In this document: positions 1 through 9,348 of the stretch, in pieces
How the letters are laid out: every line of letters begins with the position of its first letter
Numbering within the stretch: the first letter of the stretch is position 1
Source: Chitinophagaceae bacterium
Lineage (GTDB): Bacteria; Bacteroidota; Bacteroidia; Chitinophagales; Chitinophagaceae
Direction: 5' to 3'
Length of the DNA stretch: 64,000 nucleotides
Assembly (NCBI GenBank): GCA_013140985.1
Contig: JABFRU010000021.1
Location: 104,818-168,817 of the forward strand
Notes under the pieces: model-generated
Database searches by the model: none
Told to the model about the DNA's origin: nothing
Seen by the model: the letters and a program-made list of their open reading frames with translations, nothing else
Translations under genes and position numbers: made by a program

Positions 1-117
1 CTGAACCTTAATCAGTATAAAGTTGCCCTGCAAACACCGAATGAAAAAGTAAAGATCATTTACCGGAGAAATGGAGTGATCAGCGATGTTGAGTTCAAGA
101 TAAAGAGCATCTTTTAG
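1..117 (+). CDS. C-terminal end of an unidentified protein (5' truncated by window)
   Basis: An open frame runs from the first base to a TAG at 115-117 and encodes 38 residues. The fragment has the alternating hydrophobic/charged pattern of a beta-rich C-terminus, with a segment reading KIIYRRNG that would suit the end of a PDZ-like domain. That is only a guess; the fragment is too short to assign a family. The stop codon lies at the edge of a short-period repeat that fills the gap to the next gene. Confidence 0.6.
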   Translation: MNLNQYKVALQTPNEKVKIIYRRNGVISDVEFKIKSIF

Positions 118-190
118 CTAGTAGGGATAAGACCCTGCATAATCAAGCTTTTCTATCCTACTTGCTACTCCCTACTTCCTACTCGCTATC
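117..190. repeat. Short-period inverted tandem element (CCTACTT family, period 7)
   Basis: The right half (about 154-190) consists of degenerate seven-base words such as CCTACTT, GCTACTC and CCTACTC. The left half (117-132) carries the complementary word (AGTAGGG). The element therefore forms inverted arms between the upstream stop codon and the M16 peptidase gene. Confidence 0.65.
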
Positions 191-226
191 TTTACAACCT
201 TATTTCCATCTAATTGTTATTTCAAC

Positions 227-1465
227 ATGATCCAGTTCGAAAAATTCACTTTATCAAACGGCCTTCGTGTCATCGTTCACCAGGATTTGAGTACCCCAAT
301 GGCAGTGATGGACATCTTATATGATGTAGGAGCAAGGGATGAGGATCCTGAAAAAACGGGATTCGCCCATTTGTTCGAACACCTGATGTTCGGAGGCTCT
401 GTCAATATTCCCAATTATGACGAGCCCTTGCAAATGGCAGGCGGTGAGAACAATGCTTACACGACCAATGATCTTACTAATTATTATATTCAGATACCGG
501 CAGATAACCTGGAAACAGCTTTCTGGCTGGAAAGCGACCGCATGCTTTCATTGGCCTTCAGCGAGAAAAGTTTGGATGTGCAGCGCAAAGTAGTTTGTGA
601 AGAATTCAAAGAGCACTATCTCACCAAGCCTTATGGTGATGTGTGGCATAAGATGAGAGAACTGGCTTACAAAAAACATCCATACCGGTGGATGACGATC
701 GGCAAGGAATTATCACATATAGAAAATGCAACATTGCAGGATGTACAATATTTTTTCTTTAAACATTATCGTCCTGTGAATGCGGTATTGGTAGTGGCAG
801 GAAATGTTACCGTTGAAAAAGTAAGAACATTGGCAGAAAAATGGTTTGGAGATATTCCTGCAGGAGAAAAATACAAACGCAACTTACCGGCAGAGCCCGA
901 ACAAAAAGAAGAAAGAAAGCTGGAAATAAAAACCAATGTGCCATTGGATGCTTTGTATAAGTGCTGGCATATGGGCAGCCGGCTAGACAGAAAGTATTAT
1001 ATCACCGATCTGCTCACAGATATTTTAAGCGGCGGCGGTTCATCAAGATTATACCAGTCATTGGTAAAAGAAAAGCAATTGTTCAGCAATATCGAATGTC
1101 ATCATTTCGGAAGTACCGATGCCGGCCTGGTAGTCGTGGAAGGCAAACTGGTGAAAGGAATAAAAATGGAACAGGCGGAAAAAGCAGTGGAAGAAGAACT
1201 GGATAAAATGAAACAATCACTGGTTAACGATACGGAATTGCAGAAAGTAAAGAACAAAACAGAAAGCATGATCGCTTTTGAAGATATGAGTGTGATGAGC
1301 AGGGCCAATAGTCTTGCTTATTATGAAACACTCGGCGATGCGGCCTGGATGAATTTTGAATTGGAAAAATACGGATCGGTGACCACAGAGGATATTTTAC
1401 AGGAAAGCCGGAATATTTTTCGTAAAGAGAATTGTAATACACTTTACTATTTATCTTCTAATTAA
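227..1465 (+). CDS. M16 family zinc metallopeptidase, catalytic subunit
   Basis: The 412-residue protein is an insulinase/mitochondrial-processing-peptidase-like peptidase. The inverted zinc motif HLFEH is at residues 48-52. The third zinc ligand is probably Glu125 or Glu126, at the usual distance. The C-terminal half keeps the second M16 fold with a GGGSSRLYQ segment. No signal peptide is obvious. The start is the ATG at 227. A second M16 gene that lacks the zinc motif begins 23 bp downstream, so the two probably form a heterodimer, as in other two-gene M16B systems. The substrate cannot be inferred. Confidence 0.9.
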   Translation: MIQFEKFTLSNGLRVIVHQDLSTPMAVMDILYDVGARDEDPEKTGFAHLFEHLMFGGSVNIPNYDEPLQMAGGENNAYTTNDLTNYYIQIPADNLETAFWLESDRMLSLAFSEKSLDVQRKVVCEEFKEHYLTKPYGDVWHKMRELAYKKHPYRWMTIGKELSHIENATLQDVQYFFFKHYRPVNAVLVVAGNVTVEKVRTLAEKWFGDIPAGEKYKRNLPAEPEQKEERKLEIKTNVPLDALYKCWHMGSRLDRKYYITDLLTDILSGGGSSRLYQSLVKEKQLFSNIECHHFGSTDAGLVVVEGKLVKGIKMEQAEKAVEEELDKMKQSLVNDTELQKVKNKTESMIAFEDMSVMSRANSLAYYETLGDAAWMNFELEKYGSVTTEDILQESRNIFRKENCNTLYYLSSN

Positions 1466-1488
1466 TTATTGAAGCCGGAAGGAATTTT

Positions 1489-2763
1489 ATGACAGACAGG
1501 AAACAGTCCCCCGCCATAGTGGATGCAGTGAATTTTAAACTGCATCTGAAACCTTGTCAAAAGATCGTTTTGAAGAACGGGGTTGAAGTATATGCTGTGG
1601 ATGCGGGTGCAGAAGAAGTGATGTCATTGGAATGGGTATTCTTTGCCGGCAATTGTTTTGAAGAAAAAAATTTGATTGCCGCTACCACCAATTTTTTATT
1701 ACGCAATGGAACATCTTCCAAAACCGCTTTCCAGGTCAACGAACATTTTGAATATTATGGCTCTTATTTGAACAGGGCTTGTTACAATGAAACGGCTACT
1801 ATCACCCTTCATTGTCTTACCAAACATATTGAAGAATTATTGCCCGAAGTAAAAGAGTTGATCGTTGATTCTGTTATGCCCCAGGATGAGCTGGATATTT
1901 ATAAACAGAATATGAAACAGCGGCTGAAAGTGAATTTGAAAAAAAGTGATTTCATTGCCGGCCGGTTAATTGATTCGTATTTATTCGGCAAGGATCATCC
2001 TTACGGCAAATACAGTAACCTTGAAGATTTTGATGATGTACAAAGAGAAGAGTTGCTGGCGCATTATAAAAAATATTACCAGCAAGGGAAACTGATCATA
2101 TTTGTTGCCGGTAAATTGCCCGCCAATCTCGAACAATTGTTGAATCAGCATTTTGGTGACCTGGCCGGGAAGAAAGTAGAACTGATAAAGACAAAGCCAA
2201 CACATGCGTCCGAAAAAAAATACAGGGTCACCAATGATACAGAAGGTGTACAGGGTTCTATCCGTATCGCAAGGCCATTTCCCAATCGTCATCATCCGGA
2301 TTTTTTAAAAACACATGTGCTGAATGTGTTGTTCGGCGGGTATTTTGGATCAAGGTTAATGAGCAATATCCGGGAAGACAAAGGTTATACCTACGGCATC
2401 CATAGTTTTTTGCAAAATCATGTTCAGCAATCGGCATTAATGATAAGCACCGAAGCGGGTAAGGATGTTTGCGAAGCAACAATTGCCGAGGTGTACAAAG
2501 AAATGAAAGACCTGCGGGAAAATTTGGTGGATGAAGAAGAGTTGTTGCTGGTAAGAAATTATATGATGGGCAGCATCCTCGGAGACCTCGATGGCCCGTT
2601 CCAGATCATTGCCCGATGGAAAAATATTATTCTGAATGATCTGGAAGAACAATACTTCTACGACTCTACCAATACTATTAAAACTGTTTCGGCAGAAGAG
2701 CTACGGCAACTGGCCAATAAATATTATAACCCGGAAGAATTTTATGAGTTGGTAGTGATCTGA
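1489..2763 (+). CDS. M16 family peptidase-like protein, non-catalytic partner
   Basis: This 424-residue M16-fold protein has no HxxEH motif; at the equivalent position it reads FLLRNGTSS. The C-terminal half retains the GSRL segment followed by a Tyr-rich KGYTYG segment, which matches the R/Y substrate-binding pair of inactive M16B subunits. It follows the catalytic M16 gene by 23 bp on the same strand, so both are likely in one operon. The family pattern is that one chain supplies zinc and the other helps bind substrate. It converges with the VWA gene downstream (4 bp between stops). Confidence 0.88.
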   Translation: MTDRKQSPAIVDAVNFKLHLKPCQKIVLKNGVEVYAVDAGAEEVMSLEWVFFAGNCFEEKNLIAATTNFLLRNGTSSKTAFQVNEHFEYYGSYLNRACYNETATITLHCLTKHIEELLPEVKELIVDSVMPQDELDIYKQNMKQRLKVNLKKSDFIAGRLIDSYLFGKDHPYGKYSNLEDFDDVQREELLAHYKKYYQQGKLIIFVAGKLPANLEQLLNQHFGDLAGKKVELIKTKPTHASEKKYRVTNDTEGVQGSIRIARPFPNRHHPDFLKTHVLNVLFGGYFGSRLMSNIREDKGYTYGIHSFLQNHVQQSALMISTEAGKDVCEATIAEVYKEMKDLRENLVDEEELLLVRNYMMGSILGDLDGPFQIIARWKNIILNDLEEQYFYDSTNTIKTVSAEELRQLANKYYNPEEFYELVVI

Positions 2764-2767
2764 TCCG

Positions 2768-3922
2768 TCATTCGATCTTCATTTTCACCCGACCCACCTG
2801 TTCTCTTATGATTTTTTCTATTTCAGATTCCAGCGTCCGGGGTTCTTTTAGTCTTTCCTTTTCTGCTTTGATATATTTTTCCTGTTTTATCGATAACTCA
2901 ACAATCCGGGCTCTTATGTGGTTTCTTTCAAAACCCCGTTGTTTTACGATCTGCTTCAACTCTTTTCTGCTTTTGTTTTTCAAACTATCATCGAGAGTAT
3001 TCATGTCAAGGGTGTCGATGATCATTGGATTTTTTTCAATTGCGTCGACAAGATCCCACTTAGGATTGCTGACCAAATTGCTATTTGCCTTTACAATTAC
3101 ATATTGTGTGATCTTGGTTGGATCATTGAGATTATATACTGCCATCGTATCAGATTGCATCATTGAATTATAGTAGTGCCTCCCTTCTATTCCATATACG
3201 ATGAGTGTTTCGTTAAGAGAATCTTTCAACCTGATTATTGAATCATCATAGGGACTCTTAATAGAGAGTGGTTTTGCATTATGGTCGATATTCGAAAAGC
3301 TTCCGTTACCGCACTCAGCGCCAAGATCCCAATGTTCGGCGATCCCTTTGCTCCTTTCCCCACAATAAATAGTATTAACGACCACTCCTTTCTGTTTTGC
3401 TTTTTCGCAAGCTTCGGTAAATGAAATATTTCCCTGAAGAAAACTTTCATTACCGGCAATGAATATAACTTTATAACTATTTCCAACCGTATCCCAATCT
3501 AATTGAGTAAGGGAATTATACATTACATGACCGCAATACTCATCGCCACCGTTGGTTTTTAATATGATCAACTCGGAAAAAAGTTTATCGAGATCATTGG
3601 TAAAAACACTGATCTGTTTTATATATCCGCCAGCAGGATCATTGGCAGACCGGCCATATTCATACAAGGCAATTTCTATCTTTGGGACTACTCCACTGCA
3701 TCTCACTTTACTTAGGATGTTCACCATATTCCACAGCTGATTTTTAGCCTGGTCGATCAAGCCATTCATACTGCTGCTGACATCAAGTAAAATGGCTATC
3801 TGTATTTTAGGATTATTGTTGCTTTTATTTTTTGATTGATCAGTATCGACAGGAGATTGTAAAATGACGAAACTTAACAGCAAGGAGCATACCGCTGCCG
3901 TTCGGCGTAGTGGTCGTGGCAT
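2768..3922 (-). CDS. Secreted von Willebrand factor A domain protein
   Basis: The 384-residue protein has an N-terminal hydrophobic segment (residues 9-22) that would serve as a signal peptide or anchor. The VWA domain starts near residue 38, and its MIDAS motif DVSSS is at residues 47-51, so metal-dependent ligand binding is plausible. The C-terminal third is charged and predicted helical, rich in Lys and Glu, and resembles no family I can name. It is a single gene on the minus strand between the M16 pair and the E1 dehydrogenase. Its ligand is unknown. Confidence 0.8.
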   Translation of the reverse strand: MPRPLRRTAAVCSLLLSFVILQSPVDTDQSKNKSNNNPKIQIAILLDVSSSMNGLIDQAKNQLWNMVNILSKVRCSGVVPKIEIALYEYGRSANDPAGGYIKQISVFTNDLDKLFSELIILKTNGGDEYCGHVMYNSLTQLDWDTVGNSYKVIFIAGNESFLQGNISFTEACEKAKQKGVVVNTIYCGERSKGIAEHWDLGAECGNGSFSNIDHNAKPLSIKSPYDDSIIRLKDSLNETLIVYGIEGRHYYNSMMQSDTMAVYNLNDPTKITQYVIVKANSNLVSNPKWDLVDAIEKNPMIIDTLDMNTLDDSLKNKSRKELKQIVKQRGFERNHIRARIVELSIKQEKYIKAEKERLKEPRTLESEIEKIIREQVGRVKMKIE

Positions 3923-4027
3923 AGTAGTGTGTTTATGGTGAAGAAATATGATAACGCCGCTAGGAAATAGATTAGTTTATCCTTTTGTCTATTTAACAAA
4001 ACAGAAAGGGGATAACTGTTTATTTTA

Positions 4028-4035
4028 TAGGTTTG
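4028..4035 (+). promoter_or_regulatory. Possible -7 promoter element of the E1 gene (TAGGTTTG)
   Basis: TAGGTTTG matches the Bacteroidota -7 consensus TAnnTTTG and ends 5 bases before the ATG at 4041. Transcription from it would start at or very near the start codon, giving a leaderless message. No TTTG was found 19-21 bases upstream, so support is partial. Confidence 0.3.
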
Positions 4036-4040
4036 CAATT

Positions 4041-6059
4041 ATGACTTTTGACAGAAAGGAACTATCCAACGAACAGCTTATTGATCTTTATAAAAAATTG
4101 CTGTGGCCCCGCATGATAGAAGATAAAATGCTGGTGCTGCTGCGGCAGGGAAAAATTTCCAAATGGTTCAGCGGGATAGGACAGGAAGCAATATCTGTTG
4201 GCGCTACATCGGCATTGCAGGAAGATGAATGGATCATGCCCCTGCACAGGAACCTCGGCGTTTTTACTACCCGTAATATGCCATTGAATCAATTATTCAA
4301 ACAATGGCAGGGCGCACAGGAAGGTTACAGCAAAGGAAGAGAGAGAAGTTTTCATTTTGGCAATAAGGAACATCATATCTGCGGGATGATCTCTCACCTG
4401 GGTCCGCAGCTCGCCATTGCAGATGGGGTTGCATTGGCGTATAAATTAAGAAAGGAAAAAAAAGTTGCTCTTGCTTTCACTGGTGATGGCGGAACAAGTG
4501 AAGGTGATTTTCATGAAGCAGTAAACGTAGCAGCGGTGTGGGACCTGCCCGTCATTTTTATTATTGAGAACAATGGTTACGGATTAAGTACACCGGTCAA
4601 TGAACAATACCGTTGCATCAGTTTAGTGGATAAAGCCAAAGGATATGGCATGGAAGGAGTGGCGATTGACGGTAATAATATTTTATCTGTGTATGATACT
4701 ATAAAAGGTGTCCGGGATTATTGTATCAGGCATCAGAAGCCTTACTTAATTGAATGTCTCACTTTCAGGATGAGGGGACATGAAGAAGCCAGCGGAACGA
4801 AATATGTACCACAGGACCTGTTCCGATTGTGGGAGCAAAAAGATCCGATCAAGAATTATGAAAGATATCTTATTGAAGCCGGTGTGATCAATGAAATGAA
4901 AGTAGCGGATATAAGAAATGAATTCAAAGAAAAAATCGAAAGTGAATTAGCCATTGGATTTGATACAAAACCTGTCGTGGCAGATACAGAAGAGGAATTG
5001 GAAGATGTTTATGCAAGAACAGAAGTCAGGGGTCAGAAGCCAGGGGTCAGAATCGTTGATAACTCAGCATCCAATTCTGACATCGGGCATCCGACTTCAG
5101 ACCTTCGCCTCATTGATGCTATTAGCCAGGGGCTGAAACAATCAATGCAGCAACACACAAACTTGATCCTCATGGGCCAGGATATTGCAGAATATGGCGG
5201 TGCATTTAAAATAACAGAAGGATTTGTGCAGGAATTCGGAAAAGAAAGAGTGAGAAATACTCCATTATGTGAAAGTGCAATCGTTGGAACAGCATTGGGA
5301 TTATCGCTGGAAGGTTATAAGAGCATGATGGAAATGCAGTTTGCTGATTTTGTTACGGTGGGGTTTAATCAAATTGTAAATAATTTGGCGAAGATCCATT
5401 ATCGCTGGGGACAAAATGCAGATGTTGTAATAAGAATGCCGACTGGTGGCGGAGTCGGCGCCGGTCCTTTTCATTCGCAGAGCAATGAAGCATGGTTCAC
5501 CAAAGTGCCGGGTCTGAAAGTAGTTTATCCATCTACACCTATTGATGCAAAAGGATTGCTGATCGCTGCGATCAATGATCCAAATCCAGTCATGTATTTT
5601 GAGCATAAAGCATTGTATCGTTCTGTGAGCGGCCCTGTGCCGGAAGATTATTATGAAATTGAAATTGGAAAAGCAAGACATGTAAGAGAAGGCGATGAGG
5701 TTTCCATTATTACTTATGGAGCCGGCGTTCATTGGGCGGAAGATTACGCTGCCGAGCATCCTGAAATTTCTATCGATATACTTGACCTTCGAACATTAGC
5801 CCCATTGGATTATTTATCAATCCGGGGAGCAGTACAACGAACGGGAAGAGTATTGATATTGCATGAAGACAGCCTGATCGGTGGTATCGGCGGAGAGATC
5901 GCAGCCTGGATCGCTGAGAATTGCTTTGCTATTTTAGATGCACCGGTGATGCGATGTGCGTCGCTGGATACTCCAGTTCCTTTTTCCATAGAGTTGGAGC
6001 AGAATTTCCTTGCTAAATCAAGATTGGATGAGGCCGTTCAGAAACTGATCTCCTATTGA
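4041..6059 (+). CDS. Fused 2-oxoacid dehydrogenase E1 component, alpha and beta subunits
   Basis: This is the thiamine-diphosphate-dependent E1 of a 2-oxoacid (branched-chain or pyruvate type) dehydrogenase complex. It decarboxylates the 2-oxoacid and transfers the acyl group to E2 lipoate. The alpha half (about 1-325) has the TPP motif that begins GDGGTSEGD and ends in ENNGYG. The beta half (from about 358) begins with a transketolase-like LILMGQDIAEYGG segment and ends with the usual C-terminal domain. I place the start at the ATG 4041 (672 residues), because the upstream 31 codons are not family-like. Fusion of alpha and beta is common in Bacteroidota. The linker at residues 327-356 is translated from a short-period repeat element. 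E2 and E3 genes are not in the window. Confidence 0.92.
   Translation: MTFDRKELSNEQLIDLYKKLLWPRMIEDKMLVLLRQGKISKWFSGIGQEAISVGATSALQEDEWIMPLHRNLGVFTTRNMPLNQLFKQWQGAQEGYSKGRERSFHFGNKEHHICGMISHLGPQLAIADGVALAYKLRKEKKVALAFTGDGGTSEGDFHEAVNVAAVWDLPVIFIIENNGYGLSTPVNEQYRCISLVDKAKGYGMEGVAIDGNNILSVYDTIKGVRDYCIRHQKPYLIECLTFRMRGHEEASGTKYVPQDLFRLWEQKDPIKNYERYLIEAGVINEMKVADIRNEFKEKIESELAIGFDTKPVVADTEEELEDVYARTEVRGQKPGVRIVDNSASNSDIGHPTSDLRLIDAISQGLKQSMQQHTNLILMGQDIAEYGGAFKITEGFVQEFGKERVRNTPLCESAIVGTALGLSLEGYKSMMEMQFADFVTVGFNQIVNNLAKIHYRWGQNADVVIRMPTGGGVGAGPFHSQSNEAWFTKVPGLKVVYPSTPIDAKGLLIAAINDPNPVMYFEHKALYRSVSGPVPEDYYEIEIGKARHVREGDEVSIITYGAGVHWAEDYAAEHPEISIDILDLRTLAPLDYLSIRGAVQRTGRVLILHEDSLIGGIGGEIAAWIAENCFAILDAPVMRCASLDTPVPFSIELEQNFLAKSRLDEAVQKLISY
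5021..5107. repeat. Short-period element inside the E1 gene (GTCAGAA family, period 7)
   Basis: Seven-base words AGAAGTC, AGGGGTC and AGAAGCC follow each other at 5021-5050. The complementary words (TCTGAC, GACTTCAGACC) appear at 5087-5107. The element stays in frame and supplies the stretch between the alpha and beta halves. The same word family occurs in the DUF6787-PurN gene at 17791-17850. Confidence 0.7.
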
Positions 6060-6104
6060 TCTAAAATAAATAGCCGCAACCTGCGTTTCATAAAAAACTA
6101 TTTT

Positions 6105-7046
6105 ATGCGGACGCTGCTCCTTACCTGCCTGGCATCAACCCTGGTTTTATCTTCTTTTGTTCCAAAGAAAAAAAATAAGGTCAAACTGCCAGAAGAATTT
6201 GCCTTCATCCCGCAGGGATCATATTACACAGCAACACCGGAAGAAGATCCTTATTATTACGGCCGAAGCAAAACAATAAAACCGATGGATTCTTCCAAAA
6301 TAATATCTGCCGGAAACTTCTATATGTCAAAGTATGAAGTGAGCAATTTGCAATACAGGAATTTTTTTAATGAAGTGGCCCCGGGATTAACAGGGGAGGA
6401 GGTAAAAAAGATCATTTGCGATTCAACCGGCTGGAACAACAGGCCCTATTCTTATGGTGAACCAATGGTGTTGCATTATTATACTCATCCTGCTTTCAAT
6501 AATTATCCAATGGTGAATGTGAGCTATGAAGGCGCCATGAAATATTGTGAATGGCTGCAGAGTACAATACAAAAAGACAATCCTGATTTTATCATTGAAG
6601 TAAAACTTCCTGAAAGAGAACAATGGAGATGGGCTGCGATGGGAGGAAGAGCACAAGCTATGTTTCCCTGGACCAATTATTACCTGCGAAATAAAAAAGG
6701 AGAGTTGATGTGTAATTTTAGAAAAATAGAAGATTGGAATGTTTACAGGAACAGAACTACCGGTGAAGCAGAAGTAGCAGATAGGTATTATGCAGGCAGC
6801 GTAAGCTTATCTGATAAAGTGTATTATACAGCCAATGTAAAAAGTTTTTACCCCAACGATTATGGTCTTTATAATATGTGCGGCAATGCTGCTGAAATGA
6901 TAAGCGAAAAAGGAATTTGTGTCGGTGGCAGTTGGAACGATTATGGCGGCGATGTACATATAAGGGCAGAGGCAACTTATGACAGATCGGCGGTTACTGT
7001 TGGATTCAGGCCGATCATTATCGCAAAAGAAAAAAAACAGGAATAA
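6105..7046 (+). CDS. Secreted SUMF1/FGE-like domain protein (GldJ/GldK-like class)
   Basis: The 313-residue protein has a signal peptide (residues 1-18). A formylglycine-generating-enzyme-like (SUMF1) fold follows from about residue 30. Recognisable features are FIPQGSYY near the N-terminus, YMSKYEVSNLQYRNFF, and the C-terminal signature NMCGNAAEM...GGSWNDYGG...GFRP. In Bacteroidota this fold is widely used in extracytoplasmic proteins, including gliding-motility lipoproteins GldJ and GldK, but no lipobox is evident here and no gld genes are adjacent. Enzymatic activity is doubtful. It lies 45 bp after the E1 gene and converges with the amidohydrolase (4 bp between stops). Confidence 0.8.
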   Translation: MRTLLLTCLASTLVLSSFVPKKKNKVKLPEEFAFIPQGSYYTATPEEDPYYYGRSKTIKPMDSSKIISAGNFYMSKYEVSNLQYRNFFNEVAPGLTGEEVKKIICDSTGWNNRPYSYGEPMVLHYYTHPAFNNYPMVNVSYEGAMKYCEWLQSTIQKDNPDFIIEVKLPEREQWRWAAMGGRAQAMFPWTNYYLRNKKGELMCNFRKIEDWNVYRNRTTGEAEVADRYYAGSVSLSDKVYYTANVKSFYPNDYGLYNMCGNAAEMISEKGICVGGSWNDYGGDVHIRAEATYDRSAVTVGFRPIIIAKEKKQE

Positions 7047-7050
7047 ATTA

Positions 7051-8616
7051 CTATTGATTTTTTAATGCTATCCCGGCTCTTGCTCCTGTATGTTTTTCAT
7101 TATCTACGGTCAACACACCATTGACTATTACAAAATGAAAACCTATTGAATAAGCATGAGGTTTATCATAGGTAGAAATATCCTGCACTTTGTTTTCATC
7201 AAAGATCACAATGTCGGCGGCATATCCTTCACGGAGAAGTCCCCGGTCTTTCAATTGGAATTTTTGTGCGGGTAGTGATGTCATTCTGCGTATCGCTTCT
7301 TCAAGAGAAATAATTTTTTCTTCCCGCACATATTTGGCAAGCACTCTTGCATTAGTGCCGTACCCTCTTGGGTGTGGCATACCAGCTCCCATTATTCTTA
7401 TAGTGGCGTCGCTGGCAAACATGTTGAAAGGATATTGCATGATGCGTTTTACATCACTCTCACTCATGCCATGAAATACTGCGGAAGCGCCACCATTCAT
7501 CATGATATCAATAACGGTCAGTGCTTCTTCTTTGGCTTTATGTTTTCTTCCTTTCATCAAATTGATCTGCTCAATACTTTTGCCATTATAGCTTGTGTCG
7601 GGAGCATAATAGGCAACAACGGCATAGCCAAAATGTTTCAGCTTTCTTTTTTTCAACCTGGCCAGCATAGAATTGATGACATATTTTTTTATCTCCGGTC
7701 TTTGCAATCTTGCTTTGATAGAATCCTGCCCATCAGCTAAGATCTCATCCGGTATCAAGGTGCTGATAGATGTGCTACTGGCAGTATAAGGATATTGATC
7801 GATCGTTACTTCGATACCATCTCTTCTTGCCGCTTCGATCATCGGTACTGTTTCTTTACTTCTTCCCCAGTTATGTTGACCGCTTAGTTTAAAATGCGAG
7901 ATCTCCACGGGGATCTTTGCTTCTCTTCCTATTGTTAATGCTTCATTGATAGCATAAGTAACACTGTCACCCTCGTCCCGCATATGCGTAGCATATACTC
8001 CATTATACTTTGCAGCTGTCTTTGCCAGCTCAACTATCTCCGGGGTTTTTGTATAAGTGCCGGGTATATATATCAAACCTGTTGATAAACCAACAGCTCC
8101 GTCCTTCATCGCTTTATCAACAATGTCATCCATCTTTCTCATTTCATCGGGGCTTGCATCCCTGTTGGCCCTGCCCATTACTGCTTTACGAACATCGTTG
8201 TGGCCAATAAGAGAAGCTACATTGATAGAGAGTTTTAATGAATCTATCCATTTAAAATATTTACCAATATCAACGTTGGAAGAACCGCAGTTACCGGTGA
8301 TACAGGTGGTGACACCATCATAGATAAAACTTTGTGCTTTGGGGTCCCTGTCCTCATCACCTTCGAGATGCGTATGCACATCGATAAAACCGGGAGCAAC
8401 GATCATTCCTTTGGCATCAATGATTTTTTTAGCAGCAAGATTTACATCACGACCGATCTTAATGATCTTGCCATCTTTGATTGCAATCGTTCCATTATAC
8501 CAGCTATTGCCGGCGCCATCAATTATTTTTCCGTTTGTGATCAGGATATCACAAGTTTGCTGTGCCTTGCCGGCAAAGAAAAAAAGAAATAAAAGGCATG
8601 TAAAATATAACCGCAT
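7051..8616 (-). CDS. Secreted D-aminoacylase-type amidohydrolase
   Basis: The 521-residue protein has a clear signal peptide (1-18, ending GKAQQ). The amidohydrolase fold begins with the metal motif HTHLEGD in PGFIDVHTH. It has a central GNCGSS segment typical of N-acyl-D-amino-acid deacylases, and C-terminal EGYAADIVIFD, which is the usual end of this superfamily. The family hydrolyses N-acyl-D-amino acids or related D-peptides using zinc. With a signal peptide it would act in the periplasm or outside. It is transcribed divergently from the Crp/Fnr gene, with only 35 bp between starts, so the promoters must overlap. Confidence 0.88.
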   Translation of the reverse strand: MRLYFTCLLFLFFFAGKAQQTCDILITNGKIIDGAGNSWYNGTIAIKDGKIIKIGRDVNLAAKKIIDAKGMIVAPGFIDVHTHLEGDEDRDPKAQSFIYDGVTTCITGNCGSSNVDIGKYFKWIDSLKLSINVASLIGHNDVRKAVMGRANRDASPDEMRKMDDIVDKAMKDGAVGLSTGLIYIPGTYTKTPEIVELAKTAAKYNGVYATHMRDEGDSVTYAINEALTIGREAKIPVEISHFKLSGQHNWGRSKETVPMIEAARRDGIEVTIDQYPYTASSTSISTLIPDEILADGQDSIKARLQRPEIKKYVINSMLARLKKRKLKHFGYAVVAYYAPDTSYNGKSIEQINLMKGRKHKAKEEALTVIDIMMNGGASAVFHGMSESDVKRIMQYPFNMFASDATIRIMGAGMPHPRGYGTNARVLAKYVREEKIISLEEAIRRMTSLPAQKFQLKDRGLLREGYAADIVIFDENKVQDISTYDKPHAYSIGFHFVIVNGVLTVDNEKHTGARAGIALKNQ

Positions 8617-8651
8617 ACTGCAATTTCGAGTATTTATTTATAATTTGGAAT

Positions 8652-9281
8652 ATGCCTTTTGAAATAGCGGAGATAAAATCTTACCTGCCGGCTTTTGGCA
8701 ATGAGTTGCTTGCTGAAATTGCTGCTGCGGGTTCTATTATGGAAGTGCCGGAAGGAAAAGAAATATTAAGAGAAGGGCAATATATCAAAACAGTGCCGAT
8801 CGTATTGCTGGGCCTGGTAAAAGTATTTACAAGAACAGAAGAAAAGGAATTACTGCTTTACTACATTGGTTCTGCACAAAGTTGCATTATGTCATTTTCG
8901 GCAGGACTAACTAATTCGCCCAGCCGCATATTTGCGATTACAGAAGAGCCGACTACCCTGTTGCTGCTGCCGGCAGCTAAATTGAATAAATGGATAAAAC
9001 AATACCCCGCATTGAATGAGTTGTTTTACCAGCAATATAACCTGCGTTATACCGAAATGCTGAATACCATCAACTCGCTTTTGTTTGAAAGAATGGATCA
9101 CCGCCTGCATAATTATCCGCAGGAGAAAAGTAAACTGAAAGGAGAAAAAATACTGAATCTTCGCCATAAAGAAATTGCTGCAGAATTGGGAACTGCCCGT
9201 GAGGTGATTACCAGGGTGTTAAAAAAACTGGAACAGGAAGGAAAAATCAGGCACCGGCCCGGAGGAATAGAAATTATCTGA
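8652..9281 (+). CDS. Crp/Fnr family transcriptional regulator
   Basis: The 209-residue protein has a cyclic-nucleotide-binding-type beta-roll (residues 15-120) and a C-terminal winged helix. The recognition helix reads TAREVITRVLKKL, with the R-E-x-x-x-R spacing found in E. coli CRP, which suggests recognition of GTGA half-sites. There is no cysteine cluster for an Fe-S sensor in the N-terminus, so the signal is unknown. A GTGA-N6-TCAC dyad lies 3 bp after its stop codon, ahead of two small membrane-protein genes that are its likely targets. Confidence 0.9.
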   Translation: MPFEIAEIKSYLPAFGNELLAEIAAAGSIMEVPEGKEILREGQYIKTVPIVLLGLVKVFTRTEEKELLLYYIGSAQSCIMSFSAGLTNSPSRIFAITEEPTTLLLLPAAKLNKWIKQYPALNELFYQQYNLRYTEMLNTINSLLFERMDHRLHNYPQEKSKLKGEKILNLRHKEIAAELGTAREVITRVLKKLEQEGKIRHRPGGIEII

Positions 9282-9284
9282 ACA

Positions 9285-9300
9285 GGTGACCATAGTCACC
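9285..9300. promoter_or_regulatory. CRP-type operator GGTGA-N6-TCACC
   Basis: The 16-bp sequence GGTGACCATAGTCACC is an inverted repeat with the CRP core spacing GTGA-N6-TCAC. A degenerate -7 element (TAGTTTTA, 9323-9330) lies downstream. With a start near 9335 the dyad would be centred near -42, the class II activator position. It is probably bound by the Crp/Fnr protein encoded just upstream. There is no T-tract, so it does not look like a terminator. Confidence 0.65.
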
Positions 9301-9348
9301 GCATTTCACCTGCCAACCTTATTAGTTTTACATTCAAAACCCGGGACA

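Noticed and set aside
5301..5759. Minus-strand frame inside the E1 beta half
   Set aside because: It is a shadow of a strongly conserved coding region with no start context or motif.
9285..9300. Dyad after the Crp gene as a terminator
   Set aside because: The stem is only 6 bp and no T tract follows; the GTGA-N6-TCAC spacing fits an operator.
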